Part shown: one piece after another, positions 1-6,013 of the stretch
How positions within the stretch are numbered: the first letter of the stretch is position 1
Layout: every line of letters starts with the position of its first letter
Source of the DNA: Synergistaceae bacterium
GTDB taxonomy: Bacteria; Synergistota; Synergistia; Synergistales; Synergistaceae
Length of the DNA: 11,660 nt
NCBI GenBank assembly: GCA_031290815.1
Contig: JAISLO010000145.1
Coordinates: 1 to 11,660, forward strand
Direction: 5' to 3'
Made by a program: the position numbers and the translations under genes
Notes under the pieces: generated by a model
Database searches by the model: none
Told to the model about the DNA's origin: nothing
The model's input: the letters and a program-made list of their open reading frames with translations, nothing else

Positions 1-453
1 GCAAGAGGTGCGCAATCGAAGGAGAGATTTGCGGAGAGCATGGAGAAAGGCCGGCTGCTCACGCTGAACGACCAGATAGCACACATGTTCCCGACGCCGC
101 GGGCCACGGACGGAGACAAAGGGGCGAGATCGCCGGAGGGAGCCATGAAAGAACTCGCGCGCGGGCATGGAGCGGATCTGGGCTCCAGCGTCCTGATTTT
201 TCCGACGCCCACCATACGGGGGAATTACAACCGGAAGGGCGCATCCGGGCACTCAGGGGACGGCCTGGCGACGGCTGCGAGGATGTATCCGACGCAGACC
301 TGCAACGACAGCAAAAACAACAACCCGCCCTCCCAGCGGACGGAAAACGGCAGACACTCGGATCAACTCAACGTGGCAGCCGGGGGAGCGCTGAACCCCT
401 CGTGGGTGGAGTGGCTTATGGGACTCCCTCTTGGATGGACGGATATTGGCTGA
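1..453 (+). CDS. DNA cytosine-5 methyltransferase, C-terminal part (5' end outside window)
   Basis: The frame is open from the first base and ends at a TGA at 451-453, giving 150 residues with no start, so the SAM-binding and catalytic motifs lie upstream of the window. The piece matches the variable tail of phage and ICE Dcm-type enzymes. It has three spaced copies of a 'FPTP..D'-like module (MFPTPRATDG near nt 85, IFPTPTIRGN near 196, MYPTQTCNDS near 283) and then the signature GALNPSWVEWLMGLPLGWTD, which in these enzymes directly precedes the last conserved motif. That motif is present, but in the -1 frame (next entry). Family members methylate cytosine in specific DNA sites, here presumably to protect the element from host restriction. 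The family assignment is firm from the motifs. Whether the enzyme is active is doubtful because the frame breaks before motif X. Confidence 0.8.
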   Translation, partial: ARGAQSKERFAESMEKGRLLTLNDQIAHMFPTPRATDGDKGARSPEGAMKELARGHGADLGSSVLIFPTPTIRGNYNRKGASGHSGDGLATAARMYPTQTCNDSKNNNPPSQRTENGRHSDQLNVAAGGALNPSWVEWLMGLPLGWTDIG

Positions 454-587
454 ACGAACCAGACATACCGCGTACCGCCTCGGGAATAAAAAATCGAGTG
501 GCGCGACTGCGGGCTTTGGGCAACGCCGTAGTCCCGGCTCAGATTTACCCGATCTTTCGTGCTATCGCTGATATAGAGAGGGGTTGA
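402..587 (+). pseudogene. Frame-shifted C-terminal tail of the cytosine methyltransferase (motif X)
   Basis: Downstream of the TGA at 451-453, the -1 frame encodes EPDIPRTASG, then KNRVARLRALGNAVVPAQ, and ends at 585-587. The RALGNAVVP segment is motif X of C5 methyltransferases, which helps form the SAM pocket and normally lies at the very C-terminus of the same polypeptide as the preceding entry. Nucleotides 402-453 can be read in both frames. No slippery heptamer is visible near 430-453, so a one-base loss (or a larger deletion, since homologues often carry extra residues between GWTD and this motif) is more likely than programmed frameshifting. An assembly error cannot be excluded. An ATG at 402 exists but has no role that I can support. 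Confidence 0.65.
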
Positions 588-594
588 TTATGTC

Positions 595-1557
595 ATGGAA
601 CGCTGGCAGTTGACGCAAATGCAGAGGCTTCCGTTGGAGAAAAAGATAGACGAATCCATCCGGCTCATACTCGAATGGCACGGGCATTGGGCCGGCCTGA
701 TATACGTCTCTTTTAGCGGGGGCCTGGATTCAAGTCTGCTCTTGCACTTGGCGAGGCAGGCATATCCTGATATTCCTGCCGTTTTTGCCGATACGGGCCT
801 GGAATACCCTGAAATCCGGGAATTTGTCGGAACACACCGCCTCGTCGAGACGGTCAGGCCGAAGATGAGTTTCAGGGAGGTCTTAGAAAAATACGGCTAT
901 CCCGTCGTGTCCAAGGAACAAGCGAAATATATCGAAGAGATCCGGCATTCCAAGAGCGAAAAGCTGATAAACCTGCGCCTCAACGGGGGAATGCTGCCCA
1001 ACGGGAAAGCCGGGCGATTTGGAAAACTCAGCGAGAAGTGGAAATTCCTTATCGACGCGCCTTTCAAAATCTCGGCGAAATGCTGCGACATGATCAAGAA
1101 AGCTCCGCTTATCGCTTATGAGCGGCGGAGCGGCAGATGGCCAATGACGGGTGAAATGGCCGCGGAAAGCAGGCGACGGACTACAAACTGCCTAATGTAC
1201 GGCTTTAACGGTTTCGCACGCAAGCGTCCCAAATCGCTTCCGTTGGGTTTTTGGACGAAACAGGACGCGCTTCGGTATATCAAGGAGTTCTCCGTCCCTT
1301 ACTGCTCACTTTACGGCGAAATTTCGGAAGAGAGCGGAAAACTGCGGGCGACAGGCTTGCCGGGCACAGGATGCGTTTATTGCATGTTCGGAGTCCACCT
1401 GGAAAAAAACGAGAACAAATTTGTTCGCCTGAAACGCACCCATCCCCATCTCTGGGAATACTGCATATACACCCTTGGGCTTGGAAAAGTGCTCGACTAC
1501 ATCGGAGTGCCTTACTCAAGCGTCCGCAAAGAGACAAAGCCATGCGGACTTGCTTAA
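595..1557 (+). CDS. Phosphoadenosine phosphosulfate reductase-family (PP-loop) protein
   Basis: This 320-residue protein has the PP-loop SGGLDSS at residues 41-47, which binds ATP/AMP-type substrates, followed by ADTGLEYPEIREF (65-77) as in PAPS reductases. A KCCD pair (C163, C164), the TGEMAAESRRR segment (185-195) and a GCVYCMFG motif (C260, C263) give the cysteine layout of the phage and mobile-element branch of the family. That branch differs from the assimilatory CysH enzyme. Family members adenylate or reductively transfer sulfur, and the DndC proteins of DNA phosphorothioation are relatives. The substrate here is unknown. The ATG follows the methyltransferase tail by 7 nt, with a GAGAGGGG ribosome binding site in the tail's last codons, so the two are probably co-transcribed. 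A role in DNA or RNA modification is an inference from this linkage. Confidence 0.85.
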   Translation: MERWQLTQMQRLPLEKKIDESIRLILEWHGHWAGLIYVSFSGGLDSSLLLHLARQAYPDIPAVFADTGLEYPEIREFVGTHRLVETVRPKMSFREVLEKYGYPVVSKEQAKYIEEIRHSKSEKLINLRLNGGMLPNGKAGRFGKLSEKWKFLIDAPFKISAKCCDMIKKAPLIAYERRSGRWPMTGEMAAESRRRTTNCLMYGFNGFARKRPKSLPLGFWTKQDALRYIKEFSVPYCSLYGEISEESGKLRATGLPGTGCVYCMFGVHLEKNENKFVRLKRTHPHLWEYCIYTLGLGKVLDYIGVPYSSVRKETKPCGLA

Positions 1558-1575
1558 AGACTGGAGGAACTGAAA

Positions 1576-1869
1576 ATGTTGGACAAAGACAAAGCGGTCG
1601 AGATCATTGAAAGAATAAGAACGAAACATGGGCTGAAGATCCACGAGGTGACGGCGCTTGCCGTCATCCTGTTCGCCTCGGATGGGACAGGCGAGTGCAG
1701 CATAACGGTCGGAGATATCGCCGAACTGTGCGGGCGCAGCAAGAGCAGCGTCAGACGCGCTATCCGGTCTCTGGAGGAGAAAGGGCTTTTAATACGCGAA
1801 GAGCAATATTACGAGGACGAGGAAAACGCCAGAGCGCCGAACAAATACACCCTTCGGATCGGAGGGTGA
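1576..1869 (+). CDS. Small winged helix-turn-helix DNA-binding protein
   Basis: This 97-residue protein starts at an ATG placed 8 nt after GGAGG (1563-1567). Residues about 43-95 form a winged helix: ITVGDIAELCGRSKSSVRRAIRSLEEKGLL gives helix, turn and recognition helix, and the acidic strand pair up to NKYTLRI gives the wing. The N-terminal 40 residues look helical and could mediate dimerisation. The fold resembles the N-terminal domain of the next gene's product (TIAQEASCSRTKVFEALNTLEERGII ... SNLYEI), so it may be a stand-alone version of the initiator's DNA-binding domain. It ends 5 nt before the initiator's ATG, with the initiator's ribosome binding site inside its last codons. It is probably a transcriptional or replication regulator. 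The precise target is unknown. Confidence 0.75.
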   Translation: MLDKDKAVEIIERIRTKHGLKIHEVTALAVILFASDGTGECSITVGDIAELCGRSKSSVRRAIRSLEEKGLLIREEQYYEDEENARAPNKYTLRIGG

Positions 1870-1874
1870 ACGGC

Positions 1875-3056
1875 ATGACAGCCCAGGAACAGCCTCAGAA
1901 GGTCGGAGTCAGGAAGAAAAGATGGATCGTCTGCTTCGAGCACTCGATCCTCGACCTTGACTTATCCATCTACGAGAAGATGGTCTACATCGTCCTCTGC
2001 TCTCACGCCAAAAAGGACGGCCCAGCATTTCCCAGCGTGATGACGATAGCTCAAGAAGCGAGCTGCTCGCGGACTAAGGTCTTCGAGGCTCTGAATACGC
2101 TTGAGGAGCGTGGCATCATCACTAGGGAGAACCGGATATTCCCAAAGAGAGGCCAGACTTCGAACCTCTACGAAATAGAGGACATCGAGCCCCGTCCGCA
2201 GGACGGACCGGGGACAGAGAATCCCCCTTCGCCGTCCGTACCACGGACGCCAGTGTCCGTCACACGTACGGGAGTAGTACGCCACGCGGACGCCCATTTA
2301 GATGTACTTGAACAAGATCTTTCTAACAGGGTAATAGAACATCCCCCCTTACCCCCCCAGGGGGAGGACACGCAAATCCCAATCCCGGTGACCGAACCTG
2401 AAGAGCAAAAACCAGAACCGATGACACAAGGACAGAAGCCAGAGGCTAAGGAACCGGAGCAAATGACTCAAGATCCGGAACCAGGTGCTGAGGACCCGGC
2501 GAAAATACCTCAAGATCCGGCGCCAGAAGTGAGGGAGCCGGAGCCAAAACCAAACGAACATGAATCAAGGGCAAGAGAATCAGACCCAATGACACAATGG
2601 GAAGAGGAAGGGGCAAAACAGACCGCAAAACAGCCTCTTGAGCCTCAAGGTCTCATCGAGGCGATAATCGCCGCATACAACAAAATCCTGCCGGAACTGC
2701 CAACGGCTGGCAAACCCACGTCCTCTCGGGAACGGGCGGTAAAGCGAAGGGTCTGGGAGGACGGCGAACGGGGCGAACTGCGCTGGTGGGAGAGGTATTT
2801 CTCCAAAGTCAGGGAGTTTCCCTGGCTTATGGGCAATAACCCCAGCAACTGGAGGGCGTGTTTTGACTGGCTCGTCGGAGAGCGTGGGATGCTCAAGGTT
2901 CTTGAGGGAGGCTTCGGGCGTTCGTCGCCGACGAATACCGGAAATGAACTCTGGAACGAAGCGGAATACGAAGTGCAGAGAAGATTCACGGACGAAAACG
3001 GAGTCGTCGATGTCAGGGCGCTTTTTAACTATCTCGACGGAATTGAAACAGCCTGA
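1875..3056 (+). CDS. Phage-type replication initiator protein with winged helix and conserved C-terminal domain
   Basis: I chose the ATG at 1875 because GGAGGG (1861-1866) lies 8 nt upstream and the winged-helix domain begins soon after; the frame is open further up but there it overlaps the previous gene. The product has 393 residues. Residues about 20-102 form a winged helix (SVMTIAQEASCSRTKVFEALNTLEERGII). Residues about 105-255 are a low-complexity Pro/Glu/Gln linker with a 14-residue tandem repeat. Residues about 258-346 (AAYNKILPELP, then ELRWWERYFSKV, FPWLMG, WRACFDWLV, KVLEGGF) match the C-terminal domain common in phage replication proteins of the DnaD/O type. The protein should bind the origin and recruit the helicase loader encoded immediately downstream. 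The linker DNA carries iteron-like repeats, so the origin may be inside this gene. Confidence 0.85.
   Translation: MTAQEQPQKVGVRKKRWIVCFEHSILDLDLSIYEKMVYIVLCSHAKKDGPAFPSVMTIAQEASCSRTKVFEALNTLEERGIITRENRIFPKRGQTSNLYEIEDIEPRPQDGPGTENPPSPSVPRTPVSVTRTGVVRHADAHLDVLEQDLSNRVIEHPPLPPQGEDTQIPIPVTEPEEQKPEPMTQGQKPEAKEPEQMTQDPEPGAEDPAKIPQDPAPEVREPEPKPNEHESRARESDPMTQWEEEGAKQTAKQPLEPQGLIEAIIAAYNKILPELPTAGKPTSSRERAVKRRVWEDGERGELRWWERYFSKVREFPWLMGNNPSNWRACFDWLVGERGMLKVLEGGFGRSSPTNTGNELWNEAEYEVQRRFTDENGVVDVRALFNYLDGIETA
2192..2291. repeat. Iteron-like cluster of inverted GTCCG/CGGAC half-sites (candidate origin repeats)
   Basis: Within 100 bp of the initiator's linker DNA there are six half-sites: GTCCG at 2194, 2234 and 2255, and CGGAC at 2204, 2244 and 2287. 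They form dyads: CCGTCC-gca-GGACGG (2192-2206), CGTCCGT-acc-ACGGACG (2233-2249, 7-bp arms) and the weaker CCGT-N7-ACGG (2257-2271). Two of the direct copies are 21 bp apart, about two helical turns. A random 100-bp stretch would hold about 0.2 such pentamers on both strands. The stretch encodes poorly constrained linker residues, so the repeats are probably selected at the DNA level. I infer binding sites for the initiator's winged helix. Confidence 0.5.
2296..2340. other. AT-rich stretch next to the iteron-like repeats (candidate DNA unwinding element)
   Basis: Only 14 of 45 bases are G or C, in a neighbourhood that is mostly above 55% GC. The stretch directly follows the last half-site (2287-2291) and is followed by a C-rich run, CCCCCCTTACCCCCCC (2343-2358). 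In the lambda origin the iterons inside gene O are likewise flanked by an AT-rich melting region. The position and composition are seen here; the function is inferred. Confidence 0.4.
2409..2612 (+). repeat. Degenerate 42-bp tandem repeat in the initiator linker
   Basis: The codons for the recurring (P/Q)-M-T-Q or K-I-P-Q core start at 2421, 2463, 2505 and 2589, with a diverged unit (K-P-N) at 2547. The period is therefore exactly 42 bp, or 14 residues. The consensus is roughly PMTQDPEPxAxEPE. The repeats make an acidic, proline-rich flexible spacer between the DNA-binding and C-terminal domains, and the copy number is likely to vary between relatives. Confidence 0.7.
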
Positions 3057-3849
3057 ACCGATAAGCAGCATCTTGACCAGCCTGTCCGGCTCCCTCGAAC
3101 GGTTTTCGAGGATGTCGGAGGAGATACGCGCCGGGCTGGAATTGATAAAGAGCTGCCCGGCTCCATGTGCTGATGGCACTGTGACGATTCTGACGCCATC
3201 GGGCGTGAGCCGCCGTTTGCCCTGTCCTGCGCGCAACCCGGACTGCCCTTATGGAATCCGGCTGGGAAGGGAACTGAGCGCTTACATCGCCAGAATCATG
3301 ATCAGGATCGGAGTGCCAAGGCGTCACGTCGAGAACTTTGACAAGCGCCGGGAATCATACGCGGTCTCGGAGGGAGGGAAATGGCCGTTTCGCGGATTTC
3401 TCCTGTTCTGCGGCAAGACGGGATCTGGGAAATCGTTCGGCGCGGCCAGCGTGATTTATAAGCACCTCGAAAACAGCGTGACCGACCACCTCGATCCCAG
3501 GACGTGGGAAGCCGCCGACAGGGCTGGATATTCGGTCTTATGGCATAGGGCGAAGGACATAGCGGACGACAGGGAGACATACGCAAGGGCAAGCGCAGTA
3601 TTCCTGCTTGCAATGGACGACCTCGGCAGGGAGGAGGACACAAAAATGGCTATAGCGGCTATGTGCTCGGTAATCTCCAGGCGGTATGACGCGAAACTGC
3701 CCACCGTGATAACCACGGAACTGCCGATGAGCGGCATAGGGAACCGCTACGGACGCTTTTTCACCGACAGGCTCACGGAGGATGCGGAAGACGGAGGAAA
3801 CGTCGTTGACTGCGGGGGCATTTCCATGCGGAGGGTCCGGCGCGTTTGA
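3010..3849 (+). CDS. DnaC/IstB-like AAA+ ATPase, probable replicative helicase loader
   Basis: The preferred start is the ATG at 3010, 6 nt after GGAG (3000-3003), which overlaps the initiator gene by 47 bp; the frame is open further upstream but lacks support there. The product has 279 residues. Walker A is GKTGSGKS (135-142), Walker B is VFLLAMDDLG (197-206), the sensor-1 region is LPTVITTELP (230-239), and R254 in TDRL sits where DnaC-type proteins carry the arginine finger. Ahead of the ATPase, four cysteines (C49, C53, C72, C79) could bind zinc, as the N-terminal parts of many phage DnaC proteins do. Such proteins deliver the hexameric DnaB helicase to origin DNA, and adjacency to the initiator supports that role. 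IstB of insertion sequences has the same fold but no transposase is nearby. Confidence 0.85.
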   Translation: MSGRFLTISTELKQPEPISSILTSLSGSLERFSRMSEEIRAGLELIKSCPAPCADGTVTILTPSGVSRRLPCPARNPDCPYGIRLGRELSAYIARIMIRIGVPRRHVENFDKRRESYAVSEGGKWPFRGFLLFCGKTGSGKSFGAASVIYKHLENSVTDHLDPRTWEAADRAGYSVLWHRAKDIADDRETYARASAVFLLAMDDLGREEDTKMAIAAMCSVISRRYDAKLPTVITTELPMSGIGNRYGRFFTDRLTEDAEDGGNVVDCGGISMRRVRRV

Positions 3850-3857
3850 CGCCGGAC
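3835..3857 (+). promoter_or_regulatory. Perfect GC-rich inverted repeat between helicase loader and antirepressor genes
   Basis: GTCCGGCG (3835-3842) and CGCCGGAC (3850-3857) are perfect complements separated by a 7-nt loop that contains the loader's TGA stop. No T-run follows, so it is not a standard intrinsic terminator. A consensus -35 (TTGACA, 3859-3864) begins two bases later, but I see no convincing -10. The hairpin could stabilise or segment the mRNA, attenuate antirepressor expression, or serve as an operator. Structure is seen; role is inferred. Confidence 0.5.
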
Positions 3858-3879
3858 ATTGACAAACTTTCAAGAGACA

Positions 3880-3883
3880 GGAG
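3880..3883 (+). promoter_or_regulatory. Ribosome binding site selecting the GTG start of the antirepressor
   Basis: GGAG at 3880-3883, within CAGGAG, lies 8 nt before the GTG at 3892. The in-frame TTG at 3859 has no such site, and the GTG at 3883 overlaps the site itself. Confidence 0.6.
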
Positions 3884-3891
3884 TGATACGT

Positions 3892-4683
3892 GTGAATAAT
3901 AATTCATTGGGGCTGAGAATTGAGAAAGACCGCGTTGTGGTTTCGTCGAGGGATGTGGCTAAGGCGTTTGACAGAGAACATAAAAACGTTTTAAGGGATA
4001 TCAGAGGGCTGAACTGTTCCGAGGAATTTCGTCGGCTCAATTTTGAGCTGACGATGCAAACCGTTGCTATGCCTAAAGGCGCGAGCCGAGAAGATAAATT
4101 TTACCTCATGACACGCGACGGTTTCGTCATCCTCGTCATGGGTTACACCGGGGAGACTGCCATGCGCTTCAAGGAGGAGTATATCCGAGAGTTCAACCGG
4201 ATGGAGAGGTATATCCGAGACAGAGCTTCTCTCTCCGTCCCCAGGACGCTGAAGGAGGCCCTGATCTTCGCCGCCAAACTGGAGGGAGAGCGCGAGGCAC
4301 TGGAGGCCAAAAACAGGGAGATGGCGCCCAAGGCTGAGTTTTATGACGCCGTTGCCGAAAGCCCCACCGCCATAGACCTTGGTAGGACCGCTAAGGTTCT
4401 GAATTTCATCGGGATCGGCAGGAACAGCCTGATGGAGTTCCTGAGAAGATCCCATATCCTGATGCCGGACAACACCCCATACCAGGAGTACGTTGACCGG
4501 GGATATTTCAAGGTCATAGAACAGCCTTACGAATCCGAGGATGGCGAAACCCACGTCGGCACAAAGACAGTGGCGCGCCAGACAGGAGTAAATTTCATAA
4601 GGCGAAAGCTGACGGAGGCCGGATACTTCCCTTACGAGCAAACGAGACAGCTCTCGCTCTTCCCAGACGGTGAATTTCATTGA
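3892..4683 (+). CDS. Phage antirepressor: Rha-family N-terminal domain plus KilA-C domain
   Basis: The start is a GTG at 3892, 8 nt after GGAG (3880-3883); a TTG at 3859 and a GTG at 3883 are in frame but worse placed. The product has 263 residues. Residues about 15-108 form a Rha/pRha domain (VSSRDVAKAFDREHKNVLRDIR, FYLMTRDGFVILVMGYTGETAMRFKEEYIREFNRME). Residues about 118-145 are a charged helix, probably a coiled coil. Residues about 146-242 form the KilA-C domain (PKAEFYDAVAES, IGRNSLMEFLR, LMPDNTPYQEYVDRGYF, VARQTGVNFIRRKL). Proteins with this layout inactivate phage repressors and trigger the lytic or excision programme. It lies 42 nt after the helicase loader, behind a strong hairpin that may regulate it. 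Confidence 0.9.
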   Translation: MNNNSLGLRIEKDRVVVSSRDVAKAFDREHKNVLRDIRGLNCSEEFRRLNFELTMQTVAMPKGASREDKFYLMTRDGFVILVMGYTGETAMRFKEEYIREFNRMERYIRDRASLSVPRTLKEALIFAAKLEGEREALEAKNREMAPKAEFYDAVAESPTAIDLGRTAKVLNFIGIGRNSLMEFLRRSHILMPDNTPYQEYVDRGYFKVIEQPYESEDGETHVGTKTVARQTGVNFIRRKLTEAGYFPYEQTRQLSLFPDGEFH

Positions 4684-4717
4684 GTGACCGCGCCGGGCCG
4701 AGGTCTCCTGACGTGTC

Positions 4718-4722
4718 GGAGG
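4718..4722 (+). promoter_or_regulatory. Ribosome binding site selecting the ATG at 4731 of the traB-like gene
   Basis: GGAGG lies 8 nt before the ATG at 4731 and only 2 nt before the ATG at 4725. This favours 4731 over the TTG at 4680, whose upstream sequence has no clear Shine-Dalgarno match. Confidence 0.6.
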
Positions 4723-4730
4723 ATATGCTC

Positions 4731-5903
4731 ATGATACTCATATCGGCTGTAGCCGGATATGCTGGATTGAGCTCGACTCCCAGAACAGCGGCGCTCATAC
4801 TCGCCGTGCCGGTTCTATGGACTCTGGCCGGTTCGAGATTGTCGGCGTTTGCCGTAGTGTTCGCCTACAAGCTCGCCGCCTCCCGCGGCGTTCTGCCGGG
4901 AGCCGCTGCGTTCCTGCCGGAGAATCACACGCTCATGGAAGCGGCAGCACTGTATCTGCTCATATCATTTGGGGCCTCCCTGCCCTTCGGCATGTTCTGG
5001 AGCAAGGATGGAAAACGAAAGGCGATTTGTCTCGTCCTGGCCTTTCTCGTCGCCTACGTCCTGCCTCCCTTCTCGCTCATAGGCATGATCAACCCGCTCA
5101 TGGCCGCTGGGAGTATTTTCAAAGGCTGGGGATTCGCGGGAATGCTCATAGTGCTGGGGATTTACGCGATCTGCGCCGTCTCCCGCAGGACTGCCTGGTC
5201 ATTCCTCGTCGTCATAGCACTGTTCGCCATTCTGCCCCCGGACAGTTGGTACAAGCCCCAGACGCCGGAAGGAATCATGGCGGTCGATACGTCGTTCGGC
5301 AAGCTGGGGAGCGGCAGTTTCGATTTCGAGCGTGATTACGAAAGGGCAAACATGGTGTTCTCGGAGCTGAGAAACCGGATCGGCAAGGACGCATCGTCGT
5401 ACATGCCGGATATCGTCGTCCTTCCTGAGACGATAGCGGGAAGACTGAACGACACGGGGCTCGAACTTTGGAAGGACGGGCTTGGCGAATCGCTTGGCGG
5501 TAAAACAGTGATATTCGGCGCGAAGCTGCCGACAGACGACGGCATGAAGTACGACAACGCCGCCCTCATGCTCCATGATGGAGAGATAACCTTGACACGC
5601 CAAAGAATCCCGGTGCCCTACTCGATGTATGTGCCTTTCACCAAGGGCGGCGCTAATCTTCACCTGTCCGGCGACGGGATTCTCGAACTGCCTGACGGGA
5701 GAACCTCCGCGATTGTCATCTGCTACGAGGCGTTCCTGACGTGGCCGATTCTCAGGTCGATGACACAAAAGCCCGAAGTGATCATATGCATGGCGAACCT
5801 CTGGTGGTGCGTGGGAACGTCCATTCCCGCAAGCTGCAGAAACGCCGTCTCGCTGTGGGCGAATCTCTTCGGCGTTCCCGCCGTGTTCGCGGGGAATATC
5901 TGA
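4731..5903 (+). CDS. traB: TraB-like conjugal transfer protein (membrane-anchored carbon-nitrogen hydrolase fold)
   Basis: I prefer the ATG at 4731 (390 residues); a TTG at 4680 overlapping the antirepressor's stop codon would add 17 residues. The first 170 residues hold about five to six hydrophobic segments (near 1-12, 20-50, 70-88, 98-120, 134-150, 156-169). Residues about 180-390 form a nitrilase-like domain with the catalytic glutamate in VVLPETIAG (E233) and the nucleophile in VICYEAF (C331). The plan matches apolipoprotein N-acyltransferase (Lnt) and the TraB proteins of conjugative plasmids, and the TraB-type segment RIPVPYSMYVPF (292-303) favours TraB. The lysine of the usual Glu-Lys-Cys triad is not evident there: arginines R290 and R292 occupy that stretch. 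TraB is reported to aid conjugal transfer, perhaps by acting on the pilin or a lipoprotein. The exact substrate is unknown. Confidence 0.8.
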   Translation: MILISAVAGYAGLSSTPRTAALILAVPVLWTLAGSRLSAFAVVFAYKLAASRGVLPGAAAFLPENHTLMEAAALYLLISFGASLPFGMFWSKDGKRKAICLVLAFLVAYVLPPFSLIGMINPLMAAGSIFKGWGFAGMLIVLGIYAICAVSRRTAWSFLVVIALFAILPPDSWYKPQTPEGIMAVDTSFGKLGSGSFDFERDYERANMVFSELRNRIGKDASSYMPDIVVLPETIAGRLNDTGLELWKDGLGESLGGKTVIFGAKLPTDDGMKYDNAALMLHDGEITLTRQRIPVPYSMYVPFTKGGANLHLSGDGILELPDGRTSAIVICYEAFLTWPILRSMTQKPEVIICMANLWWCVGTSIPASCRNAVSLWANLFGVPAVFAGNI

Positions 5904-5955
5904 ATGATGGGACAATAATGTTTAGTTTAAGCCTTGCCCATTCCAATGCCCTTAT

Positions 5956-5990
5956 TTGCCGAAACATCGTTTATCATGTAAGGCAATTTT
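5956..5990 (+). terminator. Possible weak terminator after the traB-like gene
   Basis: TTGCC (5956-5960) pairs with GGCAA (5982-5986), and inside it ACAT (5964-5967) pairs with ATGT (5976-5979) around an 8-nt loop; TTTT follows at 5987-5990. The two short stems and the brief T-run make this a marginal terminator. It could reduce read-through into the next gene. The rest of the 110-nt gap shows no clear promoter. Confidence 0.3.
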
Positions 5991-6013
5991 GAGGATGCTG
6001 GCGGGCGTCAAAG

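Noticed and set aside
425..453. Programmed -1 frameshift in the methyltransferase
   Set aside because: No X-XXY-YYZ slippery sequence or downstream stimulatory structure is apparent in the overlap.
2343..2366. C-rich run followed by GGGGGAGG as a hairpin, terminator or G-quadruplex
   Set aside because: The complementary arms leave almost no loop, there is no T-run, and there are too few separated G-tracts for a quadruplex. It encodes the proline-rich PPLPPQGE part of the linker.
3859..3887. Complete promoter for the antirepressor (TTGACA with AGTGAT at 17-bp spacing)
   Set aside because: The -10 matches only three of six positions, and transcription would start at the GTG codon. I keep only the -35 as an observation.
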